Positions 1-7,132 of a stretch of DNA of 8,463 nt are shown piece by piece. The DNA is taken from contig CAMXAS010000047.1 in the NCBI GenBank assembly GCA_947179195.1, positions 1 through 8,463 on the forward strand, read 5' to 3'. Each line of letters opens with the position of its first letter. Positions within the stretch are counted from its first letter, which is position 1. A model generated the notes under the pieces. The model was not told the DNA's origin, did no database searches, and saw nothing but the letters and a program-made list of their open reading frames with translations. Made by a program: the position numbers and the translations under genes. The DNA is from an uncultured Bacteroidales bacterium (GTDB lineage: Bacteria > Bacteroidota > Bacteroidia > Bacteroidales > P3).

Positions 1-18
1 GCGGGCTTATGTACCCGT

Positions 19-1647
19 CTATCGCCTACCTGAGCCGCTGTCGCTTCGGCCGTTAGGCTTCATCAACGCGCGCCAGGCCGCCAGTCCGTCGGGGACGGGC
101 GCGGCGAAACGCGGATAGACCCGTCCTTCGGGCGATAGGACGACGAAGGCCGGAAACGTATAGACTTCCCAATCCTTCAGGTTCCCGATGTCCCGGTTGA
201 AATGATAAAACGATAGCCGCCGGTCGGCTACCGCCGAAGCGTCCAAGGCGGCGGGCGGCTGCAAGTTCTCTTGCAAGGCGCGCACGTAGGTGCGCGCGGC
301 GGCCGAATCATCGTCGCACACCAGCACGAGGCCGCGGCCGGGCAAGCCTTCCTCCTGCCAAAGCGCCTGTTGCAGCGCGTAAATCTGCGACGAGCCCTCC
401 GGCGAGAGCATCGGGTCGGACTTGACGATACATACATACGTCCATGCGGCCCCCGACAGCGTATCGGCCGCCACCGCCCGCCCCTGCATATCCGTCCATT
501 GATAAGGCGCCAATAAGATACCCTCGTGCCGACGCCGCCATTGAGTCAACAGACCCGCTATCGCCTGCCGGTGCATCGGATAGGCCGTCCGTTCGGACAG
601 TTGCGTCAGCTGACGCACCAAGGCCTCTTCCGGATAGTCGGGATGCCCCAGCACCTCCGCCACGGCTTGTATATACACCCATTCCCGCCACTGCCGGTTC
701 ACGAGCAGCGAATCCACGCCCAAGGTGTCGAGCACGGTCTGCACGTCCGCCCCCGCCAACAACCGTTTGAGCCGTTTTTCGGGAATCGGGCAGCGCGTAT
801 CGAAATACCGGTCGAAATAAGACCGCACGAACTGCATCTGCGCGGGATTGCGGTACAATAGCGGCTGATCCTTCAGATATTGCCTAAACAAGGCTTTGCC
901 GTTCTTCAGCCGCGCGAACTCCTCCAAGCCCGCCATCTGATAGCGGACATAGGCCGACACGAAACCGTCGGCCGTATCCAAGGCCAGGCTGTCCACGCGC
1001 GCCCGAAGCCGTAACACGGCTTGCGGCTGCCCGTAGACGGCGATGGCCTCATAGGCCGCCGCGTCGATTTCCTCCCCGTACAGCGTCAGAAAGTCCCAAA
1101 CCGTGTGGTTCAGCCGCTCCGCCGCCGGCCGGTCGATTTCGAACGTCAGCGGCGGTACGGGCGCGCCCGGGAATAAGACGTTGAGCCGATTGGCCAGCCC
1201 GTAGTCGAACGTGTCGAAACGCAGGCGGTAATCCGTGCCGGGGCTCACGAACAGCGTGCCCTCGTAATAGTCGATGGCCAAGGTCGTCGGCATCGTCCCG
1301 CGGAACATCCCCCTGAGGCTGAACGTGCCGTCATCAGCGATACGGGCGGCATCCACCTCCCAGTTCAAGCCGCTCAACGGGTCGGCGGCCACCGACCAGC
1401 GGACCGTGCGCCCCGCCGCCCCCGGCGCAACGCCCTTGATGCGAACACGCTGCGCCACACGGTCGGGATAGAGCCGCAAACTGTCGTCGGACGCCGAGGC
1501 CGCCCCCGATATGTCCGGCAAGGCCAAGGGCGGCCATACGTCGCCCGTTCCGGCCCAAGCCGCCGCGCCGGCTACACACAGCCAGCCGGTCAATCCCAAG
1601 CGCCGGGCCCAGGCCCGGCTCCGTGCAAACAAACCGCGTCCGTGCAT
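19..1647 (-). CDS. Exported thioredoxin-fold protein without CxxC
   Basis: This 542-residue protein begins with an arginine-rich n-region and a hydrophobic stretch (about residues 17-32) ending in AWA before Gly33, so it is probably exported to the periplasm by a type I signal peptide. A beta-rich segment follows (about 55-175), resembling the N-terminal domain of Bacteroidota TlpA/DUF4369-type proteins, then a long helical middle. The C-terminal part (about 385-535) looks like a thioredoxin fold: a strand around TYVCIVKSDP, a later LVLVCDDD strand, and YTFPAFVVLSPEGRVYP with a probable cis-proline at Pro499. The place where CxxC should lie holds only Cys406 (CIVKSDP), so disulfide reductase activity is unlikely. 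The start lies 4 bases after the dipeptidyl peptidase stop, which implies translational coupling and a shared envelope role. The function is inferred from fold-like motifs only; a binding or scaffold role is possible. Confidence 0.72.
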   Translation of the reverse strand: MHGRGLFARSRAWARRLGLTGWLCVAGAAAWAGTGDVWPPLALPDISGAASASDDSLRLYPDRVAQRVRIKGVAPGAAGRTVRWSVAADPLSGLNWEVDAARIADDGTFSLRGMFRGTMPTTLAIDYYEGTLFVSPGTDYRLRFDTFDYGLANRLNVLFPGAPVPPLTFEIDRPAAERLNHTVWDFLTLYGEEIDAAAYEAIAVYGQPQAVLRLRARVDSLALDTADGFVSAYVRYQMAGLEEFARLKNGKALFRQYLKDQPLLYRNPAQMQFVRSYFDRYFDTRCPIPEKRLKRLLAGADVQTVLDTLGVDSLLVNRQWREWVYIQAVAEVLGHPDYPEEALVRQLTQLSERTAYPMHRQAIAGLLTQWRRRHEGILLAPYQWTDMQGRAVAADTLSGAAWTYVCIVKSDPMLSPEGSSQIYALQQALWQEEGLPGRGLVLVCDDDSAAARTYVRALQENLQPPAALDASAVADRRLSFYHFNRDIGNLKDWEVYTFPAFVVLSPEGRVYPRFAAPVPDGLAAWRALMKPNGRSDSGSGRR

Positions 1648-1651
1648 CCGC

Positions 1652-4111
1652 CTACAGATTCTCTTTCAAAAACCGCGTCATCGTCTCGTACAGATGCTCG
1701 CGCGCCGACCCGCCTATCAGGCTGTGGTTGCGGTTCGGATAGGCCTGGAACGCAAACGGTTTCAGATGCGCCTGCAACGCGTCCACGAGCATCATGCTGT
1801 TTTGGAAATGCACGTTGTCGTCGCCCGTGCCGTGCGCCAACAGATAGGCGCCCTGCTGCTTGTCGGCCCAATAAATCGGCGAATTGGCATCGTAGCCGCC
1901 GGGGTTCTCGGCCGGCGTGCGCATGAAGCGCTCCGTATATACATTGTCGTAATACCGCCACGAGGTCACGGGGGCGACGGCCATCGCCGCCTTCCACAGC
2001 CCGTCGCCGCGGAACAGGCAGGACGACGACATGAAGCCGCCGTAACTCCAGCCCCAAATCGCGATGCGCGCCGGGTCCACGAAATCCCACTGGGCGGCGA
2101 TATGGCGCACGACGGCCATTTGGTCTTGCGTCTCGTAACGGCCCAACTGCAGATAGGTGCATTTCTTGAAGTCCTCGCCACGGCCGCCGGTGCCGCGGTT
2201 ATCGACGCAGAGCACGATATAGCCCTGCGACACGAGGTAGCTGTACCACCAGTAGTCCAAGCCGCCGTATTGGTTCAATACCTGTTGCGAACCGGGCCCG
2301 CCGTAGAGGAACATCAGCACCGGATAGCGGCGGCCGGCTTCCATCCGCGCCGGCTGCATGACCCAATAATATAACGTATCGAAGCCCGCGGCCCGCTCGG
2401 AGAGACGGTTCAACAACGCCTGCGTCCCGTCCGTGCCGTCGCCGGCCGGCTGAATCGTGTCGGGGAAAGGCGTCCGATAGCGGCCTACGGCCATCTTGCC
2501 GAAACGGCGCTGCGGCTGGTCATCGGCCTGCAGGCGCGTCTGCATATCCTCGTTGCCCTCTATGACCGACAATAGCTGTTCGCTCTCGCCGTCCAGCGCG
2601 TATTCGCAGTAACGCGGCGCCGTGCCGGCGGCCGAATGGATGAGAATCACACGCCGGTAGTCGTCGGAAAACAAGGCGCGGCAAACGCCGCCCTTGGCCT
2701 GCAGTTCATAGGCCAAACGGCGCAAGCCGCGGCCATCCAAGCCCACCGACATCACTTCTATATTGTAGGGCGCGCTGTAGTTGGCCGAGAAATAGACGCG
2801 GCCATGCCGCTCGTCCACGCCATAGAGGCGGTTCACCTCATAGTTGCCCTTCGTCAGCTGACGCAACAGTTTCCCGTCGAAATCATAGAGGTAGAGATGG
2901 CGGTAGCCGTCGCGTTCGGAAGCGATGAGCCAGCGGCTCTCGTCCGAAAAACAATAGATATCGTCCGTTATCTCGACATAGCAGTCGTTGTGTTCCTCGT
3001 AAAGCGGCTTGGCCAAGGGGCTGACCCAGGCCGTCGTCACCGGTTCCGCCGCCACTTTCTTGGCCACCGAGGTCTTGATGAAGGCGGCCTGCGCGCCATC
3101 GCTCTCGGCCTGCCACCGCCAGATGCGCAAATGGTTCTGATGCCGGTTCAACGTATAGAACAGCAGCGTATTGGACTTGGGCGTCCAACGCAGACGCGGG
3201 ATATAGGCCACGGCTTCGCTCGCGCCGCCCGTACTGTGGGCCTCCGTCCGGCAGAGCGGCTGCGTGCGGTGCAGCAACAGGTCATAGACGATGAGCTGCA
3301 CGGTGGAGTTGTCTTCGCCGGCCTTCGGATATTTATAGACATAGGGCCGCGGATAGAGCGGTCCCCACTGCGTGAAGCCGAATTCCGGCACGCGGCTCTC
3401 GTCCGACCGCAGGTAAGCGATATAGCGGCTGTCGGGACTCCACGCATAGGCTTTCGTAAAGCCGAACTCCTCCTCATACACCCAGTCGGTATGGCCGTTG
3501 AGGATGCGGTTGAACGCGCCGTCCTCGGTCAAGGCCAATTCGGTCGATTTGTCCTTGAAGTCGAATACATAGAGGTTGTTATCGCGTATATACGATAGAC
3601 GGCGGCCGTCGGGCGAAAAGGCGGGTTCCTGTATCGCGCCCTTGAGCGGCAGCACGCGCATCCCCTTGCCAGAAGCCGCGTCCCCGGCCGTCGGCCACGT
3701 CAACAGGTAGGCCGAACAGCGGTAAGACCAACGGTAGATGGCTTCCCGTTCGGACAGCAACAGCACGGCGTCGCGCTGCGGGTTCCAGATAAAGTCGAAC
3801 ACCGGGTTTTCGGCCGGCAACGACAAGGCCGAAGCCACGTCCGCCCAGCGCACAAGCGTGTCGCGCCCGATCTCCTGCTTGTTGCCGTCCTGACGGACGC
3901 GCACGAGGCCGACGTCCTCCCATACATCGTAACTGTCCCCCTGCAAGCGGTATTGCAGGCCGGCCGGCGTATGAACCCTATAGGCCGGGTCGTGAAAAAT
4001 AGCTGATACCGTCATATCCGTTGTCTGTGCTTGGCCTTCGGTACAAGCCCCCGCCAGCCATACAAGGCCGGTGAGCGCGGAGACGAGGCCGTCTTTCCAT
4101 CTCTTTCGCAT
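1652..4111 (-). CDS. Dipeptidyl peptidase IV (S9 family prolyl peptidase)
   Basis: This serine exopeptidase removes X-Pro (and X-Ala) dipeptides from peptide N-termini, and in asaccharolytic or host-associated Bacteroidales it feeds peptide catabolism from the periplasm or cell surface. The 819-residue protein has a signal peptide (1-28, possible cleavage after GQA). Cys23 follows LAGA and could be a relaxed lipobox, but the fit is poor. An eight-bladed propeller region (about 45-560) carries the DPP IV hallmark DWVYEEEFGF; Glu214 and Glu215 would bind the substrate N-terminus. The C-terminal alpha/beta hydrolase has GWSYGGF with nucleophile Ser689, GTGDDNVHF with Asp764 and Asn766, and NRNHS with His796. 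The Ser-Asp and Asp-His spacings (75 and 32) match my recollection of the Porphyromonas gingivalis enzyme. It is the middle gene of the operon, 30 bases after the dehydrogenase, and I see no promoter of its own in that gap. Confidence 0.95.
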   Translation of the reverse strand: MRKRWKDGLVSALTGLVWLAGACTEGQAQTTDMTVSAIFHDPAYRVHTPAGLQYRLQGDSYDVWEDVGLVRVRQDGNKQEIGRDTLVRWADVASALSLPAENPVFDFIWNPQRDAVLLLSEREAIYRWSYRCSAYLLTWPTAGDAASGKGMRVLPLKGAIQEPAFSPDGRRLSYIRDNNLYVFDFKDKSTELALTEDGAFNRILNGHTDWVYEEEFGFTKAYAWSPDSRYIAYLRSDESRVPEFGFTQWGPLYPRPYVYKYPKAGEDNSTVQLIVYDLLLHRTQPLCRTEAHSTGGASEAVAYIPRLRWTPKSNTLLFYTLNRHQNHLRIWRWQAESDGAQAAFIKTSVAKKVAAEPVTTAWVSPLAKPLYEEHNDCYVEITDDIYCFSDESRWLIASERDGYRHLYLYDFDGKLLRQLTKGNYEVNRLYGVDERHGRVYFSANYSAPYNIEVMSVGLDGRGLRRLAYELQAKGGVCRALFSDDYRRVILIHSAAGTAPRYCEYALDGESEQLLSVIEGNEDMQTRLQADDQPQRRFGKMAVGRYRTPFPDTIQPAGDGTDGTQALLNRLSERAAGFDTLYYWVMQPARMEAGRRYPVLMFLYGGPGSQQVLNQYGGLDYWWYSYLVSQGYIVLCVDNRGTGGRGEDFKKCTYLQLGRYETQDQMAVVRHIAAQWDFVDPARIAIWGWSYGGFMSSSCLFRGDGLWKAAMAVAPVTSWRYYDNVYTERFMRTPAENPGGYDANSPIYWADKQQGAYLLAHGTGDDNVHFQNSMMLVDALQAHLKPFAFQAYPNRNHSLIGGSAREHLYETMTRFLKENL

Positions 4112-4141
4112 ATTCCCTATTATCGATTGTTTCTTGAATGT

Positions 4142-4960
4142 CTATATCAGTTTGCGGCTGAGCGCCATGAGCCACGGCCACGGCAGGCATTTGGCCAAAC
4201 GGCGGTGCCAGCCGTTCCAAAAGCCGTAAGTCACCACGGCCTTGTCGCGCCGCGCCGCCCGCAACGTATGCCGCACCACGTCTTCGGCCGAGGTCATCCA
4301 AAACGCGTCGGCACGGCCGAGTTGCTTGAGCGCGTAGGTTTCGTTGCCGATGGCCCAGAAGTCCGTGCGCACGGGCCCCGGACAGAGCACCGTCAGCCCG
4401 ACCTTGCGCCCGGCCGCCTTCAACTCCCGCCGCAGCGCGCGGCCATAGAACAGCACGAACGACTTGCTCGCCGCATAGACGTTCATGCCCGGCAACGGAC
4501 AAAACGCGGCCGTCGATGCGATTTCCACGATGCGGCTTCCCGCCGCCATATACGGCAGACACATCTCCGTGACGCGCACCAACGCCTTCACGTTCAGGTC
4601 CACCATCCGCCCCGCCCAGTCGGGGCCGACCGCCTCCCAATTGCCGAATTTGCCGAAGCCGGCCGCATTGACCACCCAGCCCAAAGCGGGCTTTTCGGCG
4701 GCCAACAGGGCCTCCAGGCGCGACAAATCCGCCGCTTGGCACAAATCCAAGGCCAGGATACGGCATTCCGGAAAAGCCCGCCCCGATTGCTGCGCCTCGC
4801 GGCGGCCGGCTTCGACGACGGCCGCCATGGCCTCCGCCCGCCGCGCCACGAGCCACAGTTGCGTACAGCGGCCGTCGCGCGCCAACTGGCGCACGAATTC
4901 GGCCCCCAAGCCGGAGGAAGCCCCGGTCACCAAGGCCGTTATCATTCCATTTTCTGACAT
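4142..4960 (-). CDS. Short-chain dehydrogenase/reductase (SDR)
   Basis: This is a classical NAD(P)-dependent SDR of 272 residues; the substrate cannot be told from the sequence. The N-terminal Rossmann motif is TGASSGLG (residues 12-19). NAAG (98-101) is the variant of the NNAG structural motif. The catalytic set is complete: Asn123 in DLNVKA, Ser149 in IASTAAF, Tyr162 and Lys166 in YAASK. CPGPVRTDF follows as the usual PG motif. An Arg pair (39-40, VARR) after the second strand suggests a preference for NADP(H). The tail (about 245-272) is basic and tryptophan-rich (WNGWHRRLAKCLPWPW), hinting at membrane contact. It is the first gene of a minus-strand operon with the peptidase. The start is uncertain: Met6 (4943-4945) is an alternative, and the predicted promoter lies so close to Met1 that Met6 may be used. 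It resembles the DltE/YqjQ-like SDR group in general. Confidence 0.9.
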   Translation of the reverse strand: MSENGMITALVTGASSGLGAEFVRQLARDGRCTQLWLVARRAEAMAAVVEAGRREAQQSGRAFPECRILALDLCQAADLSRLEALLAAEKPALGWVVNAAGFGKFGNWEAVGPDWAGRMVDLNVKALVRVTEMCLPYMAAGSRIVEIASTAAFCPLPGMNVYAASKSFVLFYGRALRRELKAAGRKVGLTVLCPGPVRTDFWAIGNETYALKQLGRADAFWMTSAEDVVRHTLRAARRDKAVVTYGFWNGWHRRLAKCLPWPWLMALSRKLI

Positions 4961-4964
4961 AGAA

Positions 4965-4995
4965 CAAAATTACGCATAATGCGTCAACCTACCAA
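4965..4995 (-). promoter_or_regulatory. Putative promoter of the SDR-peptidase operon
   Basis: Read on the minus strand, TAATTTTG (4965-4972) matches the Bacteroidota -7 consensus TAnnTTTG at every defined base. TTGG (4992-4995) lies 19 bases upstream as a weak -33 element. The -7 box ends only 4 bases before the SDR Met1 codon, so the transcript would begin at or next to that codon. Confidence 0.5.
4972..4984. promoter_or_regulatory. Perfect 13-base palindrome, operator candidate
   Basis: ACGCAT-A-ATGCGT is a perfect inverted repeat with 6-base arms and a 1-base centre. It lies in the spacer of the predicted SDR promoter and overlaps the edge of its -7 box, where a bound dimeric regulator would block transcription. 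It is about 60 bases upstream of the efp -7 box, so it could also affect that side. No regulator gene is adjacent. Confidence 0.35.
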
Positions 4996-5021
4996 GCCAC
5001 CGCTAACCTTTCCACCCGCAC

Positions 5022-5052
5022 TTTTTTACTACGCTTTTTTTATCTATCTTTG
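5022..5052 (+). promoter_or_regulatory. Putative efp promoter
   Basis: TATCTTTG (5045-5052) matches TAnnTTTG exactly. A T-run (5022-5027) lies about 19-20 bases upstream in place of the -33 TTTG. The leader to the efp ATG would be about 30 bases of AT-rich sequence without a Shine-Dalgarno sequence, which is normal for this phylum. Confidence 0.6.
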
Positions 5053-5088
5053 CACCTTATATTATAAACGCATTTATACTTAATTACC

Positions 5089-5649
5089 ATGGCAACCACA
5101 GCAGATTTTAAAAACGGCTTGTGTTTAGAGTTCAACAACGACCTCTGGCAAATCGTGGAATTCCAGCACGTAAAGCCCGGCAAGGGCAGCGCCTTCGTCC
5201 GCACGAAACTCAAGAACCTCCGCAACGGCCGCGTATTGCAAAATACGTTCCCGGCCGGCGTCAAGGTCGATACCGCGCGTGTGGAACGTCGTCCGTACCA
5301 GTTCCTCTACAAGGAAGACACGTCCTATAATTTCATGCACGCCGAGACGTTCGAGCAAATCAGCATCGAGGAGAACCTGATTACGAACCCGCAGTTCCTC
5401 AAGGAAGGCTGTGTGGTCGATATCCTGATTCACAGCGAGACCGAAACGCCGTTGACGTGCGAACTACCCGCCTATATGGAATTCGAAGTCACCTATACCG
5501 AACCCGGCGAAAAGGGCAATACGGCGACGAACGCCACCAAGGAAGCCATCTTGGATACGGGCGCTAAAATCCGCGTGCCGCTGTTCATCAACACGGGCGA
5601 AAAAATCAAGGTGGACACGCGCAGCGGTGAATACTCCTCGCGCGCTTAA
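5089..5649 (+). CDS. efp: Translation elongation factor P
   Basis: EF-P enters the ribosomal E site and relieves stalling at consecutive prolines. The 186-residue length is usual. The N-terminal KOW-like domain (about 2-62) carries the loop HVKPGKGSAF with Lys32 at the tip, the position modified in many bacteria. Two OB-fold domains follow (about 65-125 and 130-186). The C-terminal signature is intact: K-x-A-x-L-D-T-G-A-x-I-x-V-P-L-F-I-N, ending in VDTRSGEYSSR. No modification gene (epmA, epmB, earP type) is in the window, so the state of Lys32 is unknown. The start at ATG 5089 gives the family's normal N-terminus. A predicted promoter lies about 37 bases upstream, and the acyltransferase gene follows after 33 bases without a terminator-like structure, so the two are probably co-transcribed. 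Confidence 0.97.
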   Translation: MATTADFKNGLCLEFNNDLWQIVEFQHVKPGKGSAFVRTKLKNLRNGRVLQNTFPAGVKVDTARVERRPYQFLYKEDTSYNFMHAETFEQISIEENLITNPQFLKEGCVVDILIHSETETPLTCELPAYMEFEVTYTEPGEKGNTATNATKEAILDTGAKIRVPLFINTGEKIKVDTRSGEYSSRA

Positions 5650-5682
5650 ATTCCGGCGGCTAAGCGATAAAACTTAACCCAT

Positions 5683-6627
5683 ATGAAATTCAGCAAACCT
5701 TATACGATTGCCGAACTGACGGCGCTGATGCCGGTTCAGCCGCGCCTGATCGGACGCGACGACCTCCGGCTGACGGGCATGAACGAAATCCACATGGTGG
5801 AGCCCGGCGACGTGACGTATGTGGATGCGGAGAAATACTACGACATGGTGCTGAACTCCGCGGCCGACCTGATTCTGATAAACAAGGAGACGGCCTGCCC
5901 CGAAGGCAAGTGCCTGCTCGTGACCGAAGATCCGCTGGCTTGCTTCAACGCCCTGACGCGGCATTTCCGCCCGTTCGAGCCCTGCCCCACGGCCATCAGC
6001 CCCACGGCTGAAATCGGCGAAGGCACGGTCATCCAACCGAACGTGTTTGTCGGCAACCACGTCAAAATCGGCAAGAACTGCATCATCCACGCCAACGTCA
6101 GCATTTACGACTACACCGTTATCGGCGACAACGTCATCATCCAGTCCAACAGCGTTATCGGCGGCGACGCCTACTATTTCAAGCACGACACCTGCGATAC
6201 GCTGCGCCGCATCGACTCCTGCGGCCGCACGGTGCTGGAAGACGATGTGGAAATCGGCGCGCTCTGCGCGATTGACAAGGGCGTGACGGGCGACACGATT
6301 ATCGGCCAGGGCACCAAGCTCGACAACTTCGTCCAAATCGGCCACGATACGCATATCGGCAAGCACTGCCTCATCGGCGCGCACTGCGCCGTGGCGGGCG
6401 TGACGACCTTGGGCGACCACGTGTTGCTTTGGGCCAACGTCATGGTCAACAAAGACCTCGTGCTGGAAGACGGCACCGTCGTGTTGGCCACCTCGGCCGT
6501 CGATAAGTCGCTGACCAAGGGCGTCTATTTCGGCACGCCGGCCATCGATGCCCGCAAGAAGTGGAAAGAGATGGCGTCGCTCAGGATGCTGCCCGACATC
6601 ATCGACAAAATCAAGCACCTGCTGTAA
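5683..6627 (+). CDS. lpxD: LpxD-family UDP-3-O-acylglucosamine N-acyltransferase
   Basis: LpxD transfers a 3-hydroxyacyl chain from acyl-ACP to the amino group of UDP-3-O-acylglucosamine in lipid A synthesis, in the cytoplasm. The 314-residue protein has an N-terminal uridine-binding-like domain (about 1-100), then a left-handed beta-helix of hexapeptide repeats (about 103-270; for example ISPTAEIGEGTVIQPNVFVG), then a C-terminal helix (about 285-314). His221 in DNFVQIGHDTHIG aligns with the catalytic histidine of LpxD (E. coli His239). VEIGALCAIDKG and YFGTPA are also typical. The segment IGGDAYYFK and a shortened, altered IPQ-region loop differ from proteobacterial LpxD and match the paralog often found after efp in Bacteroidota as I recall it. 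It may therefore act on a related substrate rather than being the lpxC-linked LpxD. The family is certain, the exact substrate less so. Confidence 0.85.
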   Translation: MKFSKPYTIAELTALMPVQPRLIGRDDLRLTGMNEIHMVEPGDVTYVDAEKYYDMVLNSAADLILINKETACPEGKCLLVTEDPLACFNALTRHFRPFEPCPTAISPTAEIGEGTVIQPNVFVGNHVKIGKNCIIHANVSIYDYTVIGDNVIIQSNSVIGGDAYYFKHDTCDTLRRIDSCGRTVLEDDVEIGALCAIDKGVTGDTIIGQGTKLDNFVQIGHDTHIGKHCLIGAHCAVAGVTTLGDHVLLWANVMVNKDLVLEDGTVVLATSAVDKSLTKGVYFGTPAIDARKKWKEMASLRMLPDIIDKIKHLL

Positions 6628-6650
6628 CCGTTCGCGGTGCGAGCTAAAAG

Positions 6651-6682
6651 AGAAAGGCGGCTTCGGAAGAAGTCGCCTTTCT
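6651..6682. terminator. Bidirectional hairpin terminator
   Basis: AGAAAGGCGGCTTC pairs with GAAGTCGCCTTTCT around a GGAA loop, giving a 14-pair stem with a single G-T wobble. An A-rich run precedes it (AAAAG, 6646-6650) and a T-rich run follows (TGTTT, 6683-6687), so either strand reads as hairpin plus T-rich tail. It lies 23 bases after the acyltransferase stop and 11 bases from the stop of the convergent lipoprotein gene, so it can serve both. Confidence 0.8.
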
Positions 6683-6693
6683 TGTTTAATGTC

Positions 6694-7068
6694 TTAATGA
6701 TGGTGATGGTGCGGGCCGTGTTCCGGATGCGGCGGTGGGGTCGGATGCGCGGGCATCATGCCGTATTTCGGGGCCTTGACCTTGATGGTCTGCATCGAGA
6801 AGATGCCGCCCGTGATAATGGATGCCAGGAAGTCCACGAAACCGAAACTCGTCCGCACCTCGCAATGGCCGTCGCGCGGCACCGCCACACGGGCGTGGCC
6901 CAGCGGAATCAAGCCCCAGAACAGATAGCACTGCTTGGCTTTCGCGTAGGTATAGGCATTCGAGTTGTCCGCCTTCGTGGCGATACGGTAATCCCCTATG
7001 CTGGTCCGCGTGGAGAAGCACGACGGACACAGAACCGCCACCATCAACAACAGCAATAGTTTCTTCAT
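6694..7068 (-). CDS. Bor-like small lipoprotein with His-rich C-terminus
   Basis: This 124-residue protein starts with a lipoprotein signal (MKKLLLLLMVAVL) and Cys17 after CPS. The -3 residue is Cys rather than Leu, which the relaxed Bacteroidota lipobox may tolerate. The core (about 45-102) has the order of features seen in the Bor family (lambda Bor/Iss): YLFWGLIPLGHARV, then EVRTSFGFVDFLASIITGGIFSMQTIKV, resembling Bor's HHFFVSGIGQ and TFVNGLLGFITLGIYTP. The family link is my alignment by eye. The tail (about 107-124) is proline- and histidine-rich and ends in five histidines, suggesting metal binding. It is a single gene convergent with the acyltransferase, sharing the hairpin at 6651-6682. 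It is probably anchored in the outer membrane; its role is unknown. Confidence 0.82.
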   Translation of the reverse strand: MKKLLLLLMVAVLCPSCFSTRTSIGDYRIATKADNSNAYTYAKAKQCYLFWGLIPLGHARVAVPRDGHCEVRTSFGFVDFLASIITGGIFSMQTIKVKAPKYGMMPAHPTPPPHPEHGPHHHHH

Positions 7069-7092
7069 AGCCGTTTCGTTTTATTGAATGTG

Positions 7093-7124
7093 TAAAGATA
7101 GTAAAAATATCGCAACCGTTGAAA
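7093..7124 (-). promoter_or_regulatory. Putative promoter of the Bor-like lipoprotein gene
   Basis: On the minus strand, TATCTTTA (7093-7100) matches TAnnTTTG at five of six defined bases. TTTC (7121-7124) lies 20 bases upstream as a near-match to the -33 TTTG. The leader to the ATG at 7068 would start within about 24 bases of the box. Evidence is moderate, since both elements carry one mismatch. Confidence 0.45.
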
Positions 7125-7132
7125 GCGAACAA

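Noticed and set aside
1560..1647. Twin-arginine export signal at the start of the thioredoxin-fold protein (Arg15-Arg16)
   Set aside because: The residues after the pair (LGLTG) do not fit the RRxFLK pattern; an ordinary Sec signal explains the segment.
1511..2374. A 287-codon plus-strand frame
   Set aside because: Antisense to the peptidase catalytic domain and the start of the thioredoxin-fold gene; composition is Arg/Ala/His-rich without recognisable motifs.
2636..3598. A 320-codon plus-strand open frame inside the peptidase gene
   Set aside because: Antisense to a complete, motif-rich peptidase; stop-poor antisense frames are expected at this GC content, and no family motif is visible.
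3978..4967. A 329-codon minus-strand frame overlapping the dehydrogenase and peptidase starts
   Set aside because: It is a shifted reading of the dehydrogenase gene, Gly/Arg-rich, and lacks any domain. The overlapping frame has the complete SDR motif set.
5674..6618. A 314-codon open frame on the minus strand across the acyltransferase gene
   Set aside because: It lies fully antisense to a gene with intact catalytic motifs, and its product is a low-complexity Val/Asp/Ala-rich repeat pattern that mirrors the hexapeptide code.
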